Positions 30,083 through 42,775 of a stretch of 64,000 nucleotides of DNA are shown one piece after another. The first letter of the stretch is position 1. Each line of letters opens with the position of its first letter. This stretch comes from Miscanthus floridulus (Eukaryota > Streptophyta > Magnoliopsida > Poales > Poaceae): NCBI RefSeq assembly GCF_019320115.1, contig NC_089595.1, forward strand, positions 107,586,158 through 107,650,157, read 5' to 3'. Under the pieces are notes generated by a model that was not told where the DNA came from, did no database searches, and worked only from the letters and a program-made list of their open reading frames with translations. The position numbers and the translations under genes were made by a program.

Positions 30083-32040
30083 CACTACAAGAGATGTTAC
30101 CTTCTATGACGGCTCATTTAGGTCACAAACAGAGGATTTTACGTCACCATAATATGCTCTGTGATGATGAAGTGACGAAATACCTATCATCACCGAAGGT
30201 GTGTGTTAAAGCACCTTCCATGACGATTGAGAGTATATCGTCACTGAGTTGGTGACAACAATATTTTTGTCACCAGCAATAATGACGATCATTATTGTCA
30301 TTAAAATTGTCATGAAATCTCAACTAGGCAACTACCATGTGTGCCTATGCAGTGACAATATTAACCATACAATTGAATTCAACAAATGACAGCCATACAT
30401 TGATTCATAACAAATTTCATAGTCAACATCCATTCAACATCTTAGAAGCAACAATCTCAACTATACATCCAGCTCATTCATACATCCATCTCAGTCATAC
30501 ATAACAACTTGAAGTGTGAAATAGTTTGCAAGCTAAAGCAATACTAAGTTCATAGTTTGTATTGCAGCAGCTACAAGCACACCAAAATGCTACAGAGTTC
30601 ACCAAAGACTCTTACCAACCCAAATTCTAGGGATAGATACAAAAGGCATAATTGAACCAACTCGCCTTGATGCATATCTAGATGACGAGGATTCTCACAA
30701 ATTTTAGGGAGTAGTGACTTGACCCTGATTGAAGTGAAGAATCAGTTGTCAAAGGAGGGCATGAGTTTCTTGCCATCCCTTCTTCAAGCTATCAATTTCA
30801 TGTGCTTGGCTAGCCACCTCTTGCTTAAGTTGTGTAGATTCTTTCTTAAGTGCGCAAATTCTTGCTCCTTAGCCTCAAGTTGAGCCTGTAGCTCCCACAC
30901 CTATGAACTTACTGCACTTCTACTACTTGGCTTGGAGATTGGCAGCACCACATTTTGAAGAAATGTGCTTGATTTCGGTAGCACCTTGGAAACAATTTCA
31001 ATAGAAGACATCGACTATTGGCCTTCTTGCATTGGTTTAGCCTCAATTGCTTCCATAGCAGCCTAGCAATAGAATGATACAAAAATTAGTATTGAGTTTG
31101 GTACATATTTCTAGCAGTATAGGAAAAATAACCTACAATAATACTTTACAGAGACCTAATAAATGACCTTACTTTAGCCAAAATAGCCTCAAACATTGTT
31201 TCAAGCATGTATGAAGTTAAACTCAAACAAGAGCTAAAAGCAGTATATGAAGGAAAAAATAGTATACTTGTGGTATATCATATTTGAATTTAGAAGACTA
31301 TATACACCCAATTTAGGAAATGAATCATGTAACAAAGTTGTCATGCAAAAACTATATCATAACTCTTGCAACATCATTTCTGACAATAGCAAAAACAACC
31401 CACAATCATTTCCAATCATGAAGTAAAGGCAATAGCTACAGCCGGTGCTGCGTGCACAGTTCAGATTTGAAAGGTTCAGATTCTATGCATCAGATTTCAA
31501 TGGTTCAGATTATAAGCAGCATGCAGCAACAGCTGCAGCACAAGAAGTGCAGCTGATCAGGCCAAATATTCAAGTTGACTTTCAAGTATGTCTTGCAGAA
31601 GAGGGGAACAATACTTACAATTGCATTTTTGACAGGCTCACAAAAACCACTTTTCTTGCTGCAATTCATCTCCTTGAACAAATCAATTGCAGTGGGCTCA
31701 TTGTCTTTATATTTTTCTTGTTTCTAAAATGATGAGAAATCAACTTAAACTTGTTAGCTTGAACCAATTTTCCTAATGTTAAGGGCACTCAAGATTTATT
31801 TTGCTTTAAACATTCTCTTCGTATTTTAATAAACATAGAAATCTAGACCATAACAAAATGCATAAACATATTTTTCTTGTGTATAGGATGGATCTGGTAA
31901 ACTAACAAAATTAGTTTCAAGCCATATGGATCTACCATTATTTTCCTTTGATTTTTCAAATACCATGAATAAATGGTACAAACATACATGCTAACTACCT
32001 TCTACTGTTCATCTTCTTGCATACGCATAAGAGAAACGAA
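30083..32040 (-). mobile_element. CACTA (En/Spm) transposon remnant
   Basis: It starts with CACTACAAGAG, the canonical grass CACTA terminus, followed by subterminal TGACGA/GTCAC repeats (about 30110-30340). On the minus strand about 31070-30690 is a broken frame with a Gln/Glu-rich coiled coil (VWELQAQLEAKEQEFAHL) as in the Ptta/En/Spm second-protein C-terminus. The opposite terminus (TGTAGTG) was not found, so the right limit is approximate and probably deleted. Confidence 0.6.
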
Positions 32041-32059
32041 CTCGTCCATGCAGAGAAAC

Positions 32060-33380
32060 AATAGGGCCAGCGACAACCATCAACTAGGCCACTCCTCGTT
32101 CCAGATGACCCTCACTCGTTGCCCACTCCCCCAAAAGCCACCAACCAATATCCCGAAGTACTATGGGAAAACAAACCCCGGACTATGGCTTGAAGACTAT
32201 CGGCTTGCCTGCCAAGCCGGTGGTGTGGATAATGACGATTTCATTATCTGCAACCTTCCATTGTTCTTGGCTGATTCAGCACGAGCATGGTTGGAACACC
32301 TGCCATCCAACAGAATCTAGAGTTGGGTGACCCTGAAGAAGATCTTTGTGGGGAACTTCCAGGGCACATACAAGCGCCCTAGTAACCCATAGGACCTCAA
32401 GAACTGCCGACAGAAGGCCGGTGAAACCCTCCGTGGGTACATTCTCTGTGCCTACCCCTCTTTTCATGTTAAGACCTATGAGCTAGGTTTATGGGAACAA
32501 GCTCTGAGTATAACTGGTCAGACTCCGGGAAACCTACGCCCCAGCGGCTACGGTGTCTTTGCTCACTAGCGTGATCAGAATTGACTCACCCACACTCCGA
32601 GCTCTTATGACCTTAATGATGGAAAGGGTCAGAGTTCGCCAACCATTTTATACAAAAAGGCGAGAAGAGCCAAAAAGCTATTTGCCATAAAGAAATTTGA
32701 AAGCTTGTCCATTTGTTACAAGTTCCTCCGCCAGGCTTATATGTCTAAATTAAATACTTGCGCGGGGTGTTCTCATCTCTATTTCCGTAGGAAAAACTTG
32801 TCTCAACAGGTAACACGAGTCGATCAGACGACTTGGCCATGGCTAAGGAATGGGTAGGATGCAAATAGGATCCCGCTCATATCCAGTGAAGGCTTCCCGA
32901 ACCCATCACTCTTACCATCGAGGTAAAACCGGTGCCTAGGTCTTTCTAATGGCTCATAACCGCCGCCGAGAGACAAGCACCCTTACTTACTTTATGTATT
33001 AATTTCGATAACGAGCCTCCAACCCCAGCAATGGCAGGGGGTCAAACATCGCTTGGGGGCTGGCGAGAGTGTCTATTTGCTAGACATTCTCTTTGCCCAA
33101 CCCCTCCTTACGTTTAAAAACTAGAGGCACGGTGTGCGGGTACAAAACTTTGAGTAAACCTGGTCGAACCGCTAGGACCCTATGCCTCAGCAGCTATGGC
33201 ATTTTTGCCCACCAGCGCGGTCAGAGTCTTTGTCTCTGCACTCCAAACCTTAATCTCCACCTTGTTGGGAAGGGTATGGAGGGGCCTACCTACGGAATCT
33301 CCATCAAGGAGAGGTTGTCAGGTCATACAAATTGGTCGAATGGCTCAAGCCGCTGCCAAGAAACAGATACGGAAGACTAG
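32060..33380 (+). mobile_element. Tat-lineage gypsy fragment, left part (gag and non-coding)
   Basis: A gag fragment (32096-32460) is followed by non-coding sequence whose words (GGTGTCTTTGCTCACTAGCGTGATCA, given in part; GGGTCAAACATCGCTTGGGGGCTGG, given in part) recur in the segment 42350-42660. It is the left flank of the CRM-like element inserted at 33381 and continues at 41081. Confidence 0.6.
32096..32460 (+). pseudogene. Gypsy gag (Retrotrans_gag) fragment
   Basis: The frame reads PKYYGKTNPGLWLEDYRLAC and later LADSARAWLEHLPSNRI, then GETLRGYI, the Retrotrans_gag pattern of gypsy elements. TAG stops interrupt it at 32318 and 32390. No protease or pol follows, so the rest is deleted. 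Confidence 0.7.
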
Positions 33381-34293
33381 TGATGAGGACATCACTTCTT
33401 CAGAGGTACCCACTGATCCTCCAACTGTCATGCAAGGTCCAATGATCCGGGCTCGAAAGCGACAACTCAATTTAGAGGTGAGCTCGTTCTTAAGCGATAC
33501 TTTTCATACTTTTGAGAATAGACTACTACCTAATGATGTTATCTTGCTTAGGAACATTAGAGAGGGTCATGAAGGACTTAGAGGGAGTGGTGGAGGTGAT
33601 GATGACCAGCAAGGACGTCCAACACAAGCCGGAGGCCCAGTCCAACAAGAATTCGAGTCTGCCTTGGCCTCCAGGACCAGTCTACCTTAAATTGGTCACC
33701 CAGGACGCATCCAGACTCCGTTTTTGATGATCCATATATGGATGGAAAGCTAATTTGATAAGGAAGCCAATCCAAGTGGTTTCACATCAAAAGCTATTCG
33801 GAATCAATGGGAATAGTTAAAACAAGTCAGCGTCCAGAATCTGCTAGGGTGCTGCGACACCGTCTTTTGGTCCGTTGGACCATGTATCGAGTTTGGGCCC
33901 ATTAGGGGCGCGTCTAGGGGTCTTGCACGACCCTAGAGTCTTCATAAATAGCCTCCGCCCCTCCATTAGGGTTCAGGTTTTGCTTAGATTAATCTATCAA
34001 GAACAGTTTCGCCGTTCATCGGTTTGTGAGACCCCAACTTCGTGAGTTTAATCATTCATCTGCAATTTGGTTGCGTTCTTTCTTGTTCTTGCTTGTGTTC
34101 TTCGTTGCGCAGGCAGGGATTAACCTTCTTGGTGAGGTCAACCTGGTCTATGACTCGGTTGATAACCAGAGGAGCTATGGTGCTAAGATTGCAGGGTTCG
34201 ATCTTTCGATCTGAAGCCGGATCGGTGTGTCATTCTCCGCCACAACGATAGTTACCATCACCTAATGGAAGATCAGGATCCCCATTCCCATTA
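33381..34293 (+). repeat. 5' LTR of the CRM-like element
   Basis: The 913-bp LTR matches 40168-41080 with scattered substitutions. It encodes, in frame, the same C-terminal extension (ENRLLPNDVILLRN) as the 3' LTR. A CATAAATAG promoter-like box is near 33945. It is followed by TAGTAATCAGAGC, a mutated methionine-tRNA primer site (about 34295-34308). Confidence 0.88.
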
Positions 34294-35473
34294 AGTAGTA
34301 ATCAGAGCTAAGGTATACCATCAGGTTCACATTTATTCCCTAGTTTGAGTGTTTCGCATTCGTCCCATAGTCCAGTGCCATACTCGTTTTTCCTGTCCTA
34401 GAACCTTCCGCGCCATAGCCTTTGCATATTTCAGTTTCAGAGTCCGTCGTGTTGAGTTTGTGTCCTGGTCAAGGTCTTGTTGCTGGTTAGGTCGTGTTAG
34501 AGTCCAGTTCGTGTGTTTTCCCCCATCGTTTCCATCAAATCTTTGCTTCCGTGACCAATTTTGCGCACATTGTTCCCGTTTTGTCCTCTAATTCGGAGCC
34601 AATTCTTAAAACTGGTCTAGTTTTCGCATACGGACTTCGATTTCAACGTTCCATATATCAAAATCGATCAGAAATTTTTTTTGGGTCCATCCATCCCTAG
34701 ACTTACTAGGGTTCGAAATTTTTAGATTGGTCAAAAAGTGGTCACAAGATCCTCTTTTCGTGGTCACAAGGCTTTTGTCGATTTTGAGTAAGTTTTCTGA
34801 AAATTACACAGGCCACGTCTTTCACTTGTTTCAGCTCATATTTTCTGTGGTTACTTCTTTTGTGCTCCTAAGTAAAGGAAAAATATCAAAAAAATAAAAT
34901 AAAAAAGTCAAAATTTCCCAAAAAACAACGATAGCCCAAAAAATAGAAAAAAAAGAGGGGCAAAAGAGGAACAATATTTAGAGGAGCACATAGAGAAGAC
35001 CAAAGTGAGCTGTGTTAGCGTGTGCTGTCTTGTTCTTTGTTTGTGTTGCTGTTTCCATCCATCATACTTGTTTTTCATACACCTGTCACCTTGCTATCCA
35101 CCATGCTTTTGTCACATGCCTGGTACTTAGAACATTTTAGACCAGCAACGAGAACAATTACTTTGGACTATAATTCAGCATTACTTTCTGTTACTGACTT
35201 ATGTGCCAGATATATATATTACTCTTTGTGTGCCTTCCAAGCTCCACAAACTCTTTAGATCGATATAGATAAAGGGCCTTGCAATCTCGGTACCACTGCC
35301 TCACAGGTATCATGAACCAGCCACCGGTTGTATCGCCCACTGCTTGTGTTGGTAAGAACTTTGTAAGAGCTTGGTAAGACGCTTCCACTTGCTGTGAAAA
35401 GTGACACCACTGCAACCATGTAGTCATTTGGTAGGGATAACTTTCACCGTTTGTTCCTGTTTTTGTGTTTTCA
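34294..35473 (+). other. Leader of the CRM-like element
   Basis: This 1.2-kb stretch is the untranslated leader between LTR and gag. It contains A-rich runs near 34870-34960 and no open frame of note. Confidence 0.6.
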
Positions 35474-38400
35474 ATGGCAGGAGATGAACAGACTGGAGAT
35501 AATAATCCTAAGGGTTTCAATGAGTGTGTCAGCCAAGAGCAACTACAAGCTGTTGTAGAGGATGCTCAAAAAAGGATGAATAAGGCCATCAGGAAGGCCA
35601 TCACTGACGCACTCATTGAACTCAACATTGGCAATAGCATGGAGAGATTGGACAAGCGAATTTCCACGCTGACCGACAAGGTTACTGAGTTGGAAACCTT
35701 TGTGGCGGGCAACAACAACGTCTCCGGCAGCAACACCGATGGTCAAGACATGGTGTATGATGCCAACGGGAACATAGGCCGAGCAGCTGTCCGACAAGAG
35801 AGATTACGACAATGTCTTCGTCGCAACACGACAGGTATGGGTGGTGTCCACCACCACCACCATCAAGGTAATAATCACCGTGTGCCCGATGATCCTTATG
35901 CTAAAATTAAGTTCACAATACCATCTTTTTCGGGTCATTATGATGCTGAGGGATATCTTGATTGGGAGATGATGGTAGAACAAAAGTTTAGTGCCCACCT
36001 TGTACCTGAGCAACATAGAGTTAGACAAGCTACTAGTGAGTTTAAGGATTTTGCCATTATTTAGTGGAATGGGCTAGCTACACAGAATGCTTTACCATGT
36101 ACGTGGGAAGAACTTAAGGTAGCTATGCATGATCGTTTTGTTCCTCCTTCTTATCATAGAGACTTGTGTAAGAAATTGATGCGTTTAGAACAAGGAGATA
36201 AATCTATATAGGATTACTATGGTGAGCTCCAAAAGGGATTGATGCGCTGTAGTGTTGTGGAGGGAAACGAAGATGCCATTTGTCATTTTTATTCGGGTTT
36301 GAGGCATGAGATTCAGGACATTATTGATTATAAAGAATTTAACACTATCAACTAGTTGTTTCAGTTTGCTATGCTTACAGAAAAGGAATTACAGGGGCGT
36401 GAACAGCAGGGCAAGAGCAAGGTCAGCACCAGCACATACACGCCACGCTCGGTACCATCTTCGGGGCTGACCAAGCCAACCACTTTTTGGGCGCCTCCAC
36501 CAGCGAGCAAGCGACCAGCAACCTCTGGAGTTTCCACTACACCTAAGGCACCTCCCGCAAGACCTTCAGATTTAGGTAAAAATTCTTTACAGGTGCCTAC
36601 CAAGAGTTCCTCATCCGTTGCATCGATGGGACGCACTTTGGGTATTCAGTGCCACCGCTGCCATGGCATTGGCCATGTGCAGAAGGACTGCCCAAGTCAG
36701 CGGGCATATATTGCTACAGAAGATGGTTACATCAGCACCTCTGACATTGAGGATGAAGAAGACCAAGATGCAGATGAGGAGGATGGCGAAGTCCTTGGTG
36801 ATGAGGCCACGACGTCCTATAGGAGCATCATTGTACAGCGGATGCTCAGCTCACAAGTCCAGCAACCTGAGAAGCTACAACGCCATAACTTGTTCCAGAT
36901 TTTCTTCGTCATCAGCGACCGTCGAGCACGTGTCATTATTGATGGAGGTAGCTGCAACAATTTGGTGAGTTCTGATTTGGTCAAGAAGCTTGGCTTGACC
37001 ACACGTCCACACCCACATCCATACCATATTCAGTGGCTAAATGATTCTGGTAAAGCAAAGGTAACACAAACTTGCAGAGTTTTATTTTCCATTGGTTCTT
37101 ATGCTGATTCTATTGATTGTGATGTGGTACCTATGCAAGCTTGTTCACTTTTATTGGGTCGTCCTTGGGAACATGATAATGATGCTACACACCATGGTAG
37201 AAGTAATAAATACAATTTTGTGCATAAAGGAAAGAAAATTACTTTGGTACCTTTGATCCCTGCTCAAATTGTACAAGCTGATAGAGAACGTGCTGCTAGT
37301 TTGAATGATGTTCAATCTGAAAATCAGCAAGTTGCTAATTCTATTTTCCCACCTAAAAAGGATAAGTCATCTATTTCTAAGGCTGAGGGGATTAAATTGA
37401 AGGGTGGTGTTATGCTTGCAACAAAATGTGACTTTGCTAAAATTTCTGATGATGATATTTGCTATGCTTTGGTATGCAAACGAGCTATGTTTTCGCTTGA
37501 TGATATTGTTAGTTCGGTACCTCCTGCTGTCACTAACCTTTTGTAGGAGTATGGGGACATTTTTCTAGCTGAGATACCCCTGGGGCTACCACCTATGAGA
37601 GGGATAGAGCATCAAATCGATTTGATTCCAGGAGTGACCTTGCTCAACTGAGCTGCCTATCGAACCAATCCTGAGGAGACTAAGGAAATTCAGCGGCAAG
37701 TCCAAGATTTTTTGGACCGCGGGTATGTACGTGAAAGCCTTAGTCCTTGTGCCGTTCCTGTACTTTTGGTTCCTAAGAAAGATGGAACTTGGCGTATGTG
37801 TGTTGATTGTAGAGCCATCAATAATATTACTATTCGGTATTGTCATCCTATTCCTAGGCTAGACGACATGCTAGATGAGTTGTGTGGTTCTATAATTTTT
37901 ACTAAGATTGACTTGCGAAGTGGCTACCACCAAATTAGAATGAAACTTGGAGATGAATGGAAAATTGCGTTTAAAACCAAATTCGGGTTGTATGAGTGGT
38001 TAGTAATGCCTTTTGGTTTGACAAATGCACCTAGCACTTTCATGCGCTTAATGAATGAGGTTTTAAGAGCTTTTATTGGACATTTTGTGGTAGTTTACTT
38101 TGATGATATATTGATTTACAACAAGTCTTTTGATGAACATATGGATCACTTACGTGCTGTTTTTAATGCCTTACGTGATGCACGTCTATTTGGTAACCTT
38201 GAGAAGTGCATCTTTTGCACGGATCGAGTTTCTTTTCTTGGCTATGTTGTAACTCCACAGGGAATTGAGGTGGACGAGATGAAAATTGAAGCCATAAAGA
38301 GCTGGTCGGTTCTCCAAACTGTCACACAGGTGAGGAGTTTTCTTGGTCTTGCAGGATTCTACCGCCGCTTCATCAAAGATTTCAGCACCATTGCTGCCCC

Positions 38401-40477
38401 ATTGCATGAGTTGACGAAGAAAGGAGTGGTGTTTCATTGGGGAGAGGCACAAGGGGAGTCCTTTGACACTTTGAAGGACAAGCTTACACACGCACCATTG
38501 CTGCAACTTCCAAATTTTGGTAAGACTTTTGAGCTAGAATGTGATGCTAGTGGAGTTGGCATTGGTGGTGTTTTGATGCAAGATGATAAACCAGTTGCTT
38601 ACTTTAGTGAAAAATTGCATGGTCCTGTTCTTAATTATTCCACGTATGATAAGGAATTGTATGCACTTGTTCGTTCTTTAGAGACGTGGTGTCATTATTT
38701 GTGGCCTAAAGAATTTGTTATTCATTCTGATCATGAATCGCTTAAGTATCTTCGCTCTCAAAATAATCTGAATCGTAGGCATGCTAAATGAGTTGAATTT
38801 ATTGAATCTTTTCCTTATATTATCAAACACAAGAAAGGGAAGGATAATGTGATTGCTGATGCTTTGTCTAGAAGATATACATTGCTGTCCCAACTTGATT
38901 GCCGGATTTTTTGTCTTCAATCCATTAAAGAACAATATGCGCTTGATCCTGATTTTAAGGATGTGTTGCTTAATTGTAGAGAGGGACGCACATGGAATAA
39001 GTTTATGATCAGTGATGGGTTTTTGTTTAGAGCTAACCGCCTATGCATTCCAGCTAGTTCCGTTCGTCTTTTGTTGTTGTAGGAGGCACATGGAGGCGGA
39101 TTGATGGGACATTTTGGTGCCAAGAAGACAGAGGAGGTACTGTCCACACACTTCTTTTGGCCAAGGATGAGGCGAGATGTAGAGCGGTACATGGCTCAGT
39201 GTGGCACATGTCAAAAAGCTAAGTCGCGGTTGAACCCACATTGTTTGTATATGCCTCTTCCTGTTCCTTCTACTCCTTGGGCAGATATATCTATGGATTT
39301 TGTGTTGGGATTGCCAAGGACTAAGAGGGGGAGGGATAATATTTTTGTGGTGGTTGATCGTTTTTCTAAGATGGCACATTTTATTCCTTGTCATAAGAGC
39401 GACGATGCTATTCATATTGCTAACATTTTCTTTCAAGAAATCGTTCGCTTGCATGGTATACCTTCTACTATTGTTTCAGATCGCGATGCAAAATTCTTGA
39501 GTCATTTTTGGCGCACGTTATGTAATAAATTGGGGACCAAGCTGCTGTTTTCTACAACATGTCATCTCCAAACTGATGGGCAAACTGAGGTTGTGAATCG
39601 AACATTGTCCATCATGTTGAGAGCCATTTTGAAGCGCAATTTGAAGATGTGGGAAGAGTGTTTGCCGCATGTGGAGTTTGCATATAACAGGGCGGAACAT
39701 TCCACCACCAAGGTAAGTCCTTTTCAGGTAGTGTATGGTTTTAACCCCCGTGCTCCTATTGATCTTTTGCCTTTACCTACCACTGAGAGAATACATAGTG
39801 ATGCTAGAGAGCGTGCTGATTTTATTCGTAAGTTGCACGAAACAACTAAAGCAAATATTGAAAGAATGAATGAAAAGTATAGAATTGCTGGTAGTAAAGG
39901 TAGAAAAGAGATTAAACTTGAACCAGGTGATTTGGTTTGGTTACATTTAAGAAAAGATAGATTTCCTAAGCTGCGTAAGTCTAAATTAATGCCAAGAGCA
40001 GCTGGTCCTTATAAGATCATTGAGAAAATAAATAATAATGCCTACAAACTTGAATTGCCACCCGAGTTCAGGGTTAGTCCCACCTTTAACATTGCAGATT
40101 TGAAACCTTATTTGGGAGAAGAAGATGAGCTTGAGTCGAGGACAACTCCAATTCAAGAGGGGGAGGATGATGAGGACATCACTTCTTCAGAGGTACCCGC
40201 TGATCCTCCAACCGTCATGCAAGGTCCAATGACCCAGGCTTAAAAGCGACAACTCAATTTAGAGGTGAGCTCGTTCTTAAGCGATACTTTTCATACTTTT
40301 GAGAATAGACTACTACCTAATGATGTTATCTTGCTTAGGAACATTGGAGAGGGTCATGAAGGACTTAGAGGGAGTGGTGGAGGTGATGATGACCAGCAAG
40401 GACGTCCAACACAAGCCGGAGGCCCAGTCCAACAAGAATTCGAGTCTGCCTCGGCCTCCAGGACCAGTCTGCCTTAA
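35474..40477 (+). pseudogene. CRM-like gag-pol pseudogene, single frame
   Basis: The frame opens at ATG 35474. Gag is followed by a CCHC knuckle CHRCHGIGHVQKDC (36650-36691). The protease active site reads IIDGGSCNNLV (about 36934), so DGG rather than DTG/DSG. RT carries YFDD at 38096-38107. RNase H is about 38530-38790, and integrase from about 39101 has the HHCC and DDE regions. The frame then crosses the PPT (AAGAGGGGGAGG, about 40155-40167) into the 3' LTR and ends at 40477. Stops lie at 36062, 36209, 36353, 37544, 37649, 38789, 39080 and 40241, with no frameshift. No classical chromodomain was recognised at the C-terminus. Confidence 0.88.
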
Positions 40478-41080
40478 ACTAGTCACTTAGGACGCATCCA
40501 GACTCCGTTTTCAATGATCCACACATGGATGGAAAGTTCATTTGATAAGGAAGCCAATCCAAGTGGTTTCACGTCAAAAGCTGTTCGGAATCAACAGGAA
40601 TCGTCGAAACAAGTCAGCGTCCAGAATCTGCCAGGGTGCTGCGACACCGTCTTTTGGTCCGTTGGACCATGTATCGAGTTTGGGCCCATTAGGGGTGTGT
40701 CCAGGGGTCTTGCATGACCCTAGAGTCTTCATAAATAGCTGCCGCCCCTCCATTAGGGTTCGGGTTTTGCTTAGATTAATCTATCAAGAACAGTTTCGCC
40801 GTTCATCGGTTTGTGAGACCCCAACTTCGTGAGTTTAATCATTCATCTGCAATTTGGTTGCGTTCTTTCTTGTTCTTGCTTGTGTTCTTTGTTGCGTAGG
40901 CAGGGATTTGCCTTCTTGGCGAGGTCAACCTGGTCTGTGACTTGGTTGATAACCAGAGGAGTTGTGGTGCTAAGATTGCAGGGTTCGATCTTTCGATCTG
41001 AAGCTGGATCGGTGTGTCATTCTCTGCCACAATGATAGTTACCATCACCTGACGGAAGATTGGGATCCCCATTCCCATTA
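40168..41080 (+). repeat. 3' LTR of the CRM-like element, overlapping the pol frame
   Basis: The LTR starts TGATGAGGACATC directly after a polypurine tract. The pol frame reads through its first about 310 bp and stops at 40475-40477. The stop at 40241 is TAA where the 5' LTR has CGA. Confidence 0.88.
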
Positions 41081-41384
41081 ATTGGGAAACACCATGCAGG
41101 ATACGCTGACTCCATCATGAATGTCGAATCCGAACCCCACATGGACATATCCGATAAGAGCTCTCCGAATCCATCTTTGCAGCCGTCGAGGTAAATTTAT
41201 CGACCCCCACTTTTTCCTTATATGATCATTCATCCATTTCCATTCATACATTCACCTCATGCATCCAAGCATTGTATATGCAATTACCACATCACAACAC
41301 TTTGCATCACGTCATGAAGTGGTAGTCGTCTCATTCGATATGAGCGGTGACCAACCGAGGTTCGAAGGCCGGCCCGCGAAGGGC

Positions 41385-42275
41385 TAAAGGCCGCCTCGCA
41401 TCAAACATAGCCAGGGGAGAAAAACTGAGATGAGCCCCAGCGGCCTTGCCCGACCCCACTCAGAAGCGGACAAGGACATCTCAACCTTTCTCGTTCAATT
41501 CTAACCTTGAGCCAAACCCATAGAACCTCCATCGAGGAGAGGCCAACGGGCCACCCGAGCCTATCGAACGGCTCGGGCATCTGTCGAGAGGCGGGTTAAG
41601 AAGTAGTGGAATGCCACATGAGGACTCAGCTGACCCCGTTAGGGGATGACGGACTCAGATTCCACTCGAACATGCCCATTACCGAGCTCTCCGAGCACGA
41701 CACTTGAGCTATCAAGGCAAGTGTCGTTAGCTCAGCCCCTCCGGTTGCGAAAACCGAGGATGGGGTGACGCATGAAACACGGTCGACCCCTACCAAACCC
41801 CACAGGGCTCGGTGGCTCGAGCTCACGAAGGGCCTGAGGCCACCTCGCATCGAACAAAAGCTAGGGGGGAAAACGCAAAGGAGCCCAGCGGCCTTTGCCC
41901 GTCCCACCTAGAAGCGGATAAGGTCATCTAAACCTTCTCGTTCGATCCAAACCTCCAGCCGAGCCCATAGAATCCCCATTGAGGGGGAATCTGTTGGAAG
42001 GAAGGTTAAGGAGCTATAGAATGCCACACGAGGGCTTTGCCGACCCCATCACAAGCAAGGGAACCGGATTCCATTCAAACATGCCCGTTAGCAAGCTCAC
42101 CAAGCGTGTCACTCGAGCCATTGAGGCAAGCGACATTAACTCAACCCCTCTGATTGCAGAAAATGCGGACGGGGCGACAGTCATTAAAACAAGCCGACCC
42201 TCGAAAAGAACCCCTACTATATGTGGGGGCTCAGGGAAAGTTGGACTTACAAGGAGATCGAATGCACGGTTGTAG
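41385..42275 (+). repeat. About 449-bp tandem repeat, two copies
   Basis: Matching words (CCTCGCATC, GAAGCGGA, GAATGCCACA, GAACATGCCC) recur at a constant offset of about 449 bp: CCTCGCA at 41394 and again at 41843. The second copy ends near 42275. A partial similar unit occurs left of the CRM-like element near 33270-33380. Confidence 0.75.
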
Positions 42276-42775
42276 AACAATAGCTAAGATCCTAAGGAGG
42301 GGGTACATGTGAATACAGGAGATACTTTATCCTACTAAGTTTCTCTATCCTCTCCTCAATTTTCAGTGACATCCGACCCCAGCAATGGCAAAGGGTCAGA
42401 CCTCACTTGGGGTCTGATAAAGGTATAAGTACACCTTTTCTGAAATAGTCGCCGCGTTAGACCTCTTCCTCATGCTAGGCCTAGCAACAAGGTTTGTGGA
42501 AATGAACAACTGAGCATCCCTGGTCGGACTGCAAAAAGCCTACGCCTCGACGACTATGGTGTCTTTGCTCGCTAGCATGATCAAAGTTCCACTCTTACAC
42601 CTCGGGCCCTACGGTCTTAACAAACAGAAGGGTCGGAATACATGACAAAAAGGGAAGAAAACAAGTTCAATCAAACAAAACAAAGTTACAAAATTGTTTT
42701 TATGATACATAAGGGTCGGCGCTTGTTCATAGATTATAATAATGTTCATCCGACCTATATGACTAACTACCCCCT

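Larger units (their letters stand above)
33381..41080 (+). mobile_element. CRM-like Ty3/gypsy chromovirus element
   Basis: Two 913-bp LTRs (33381-34293, 40168-41080) start TGATGAGGACATC and flank a gag-pol region that stays in one frame from 35474 into the 3' LTR. The order protease, RT, RNase H, integrase is Ty3/gypsy. The LTR text and the pol C-terminus continuing into the 3' LTR resemble CRM-clade centromeric retrotransposons. Flanking bases are ACTAG and ATTGG, possibly one duplication changed by two transitions. It lies in Tat-gypsy sequence. Eight stops in the long frame make it inactive. Confidence 0.85.
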
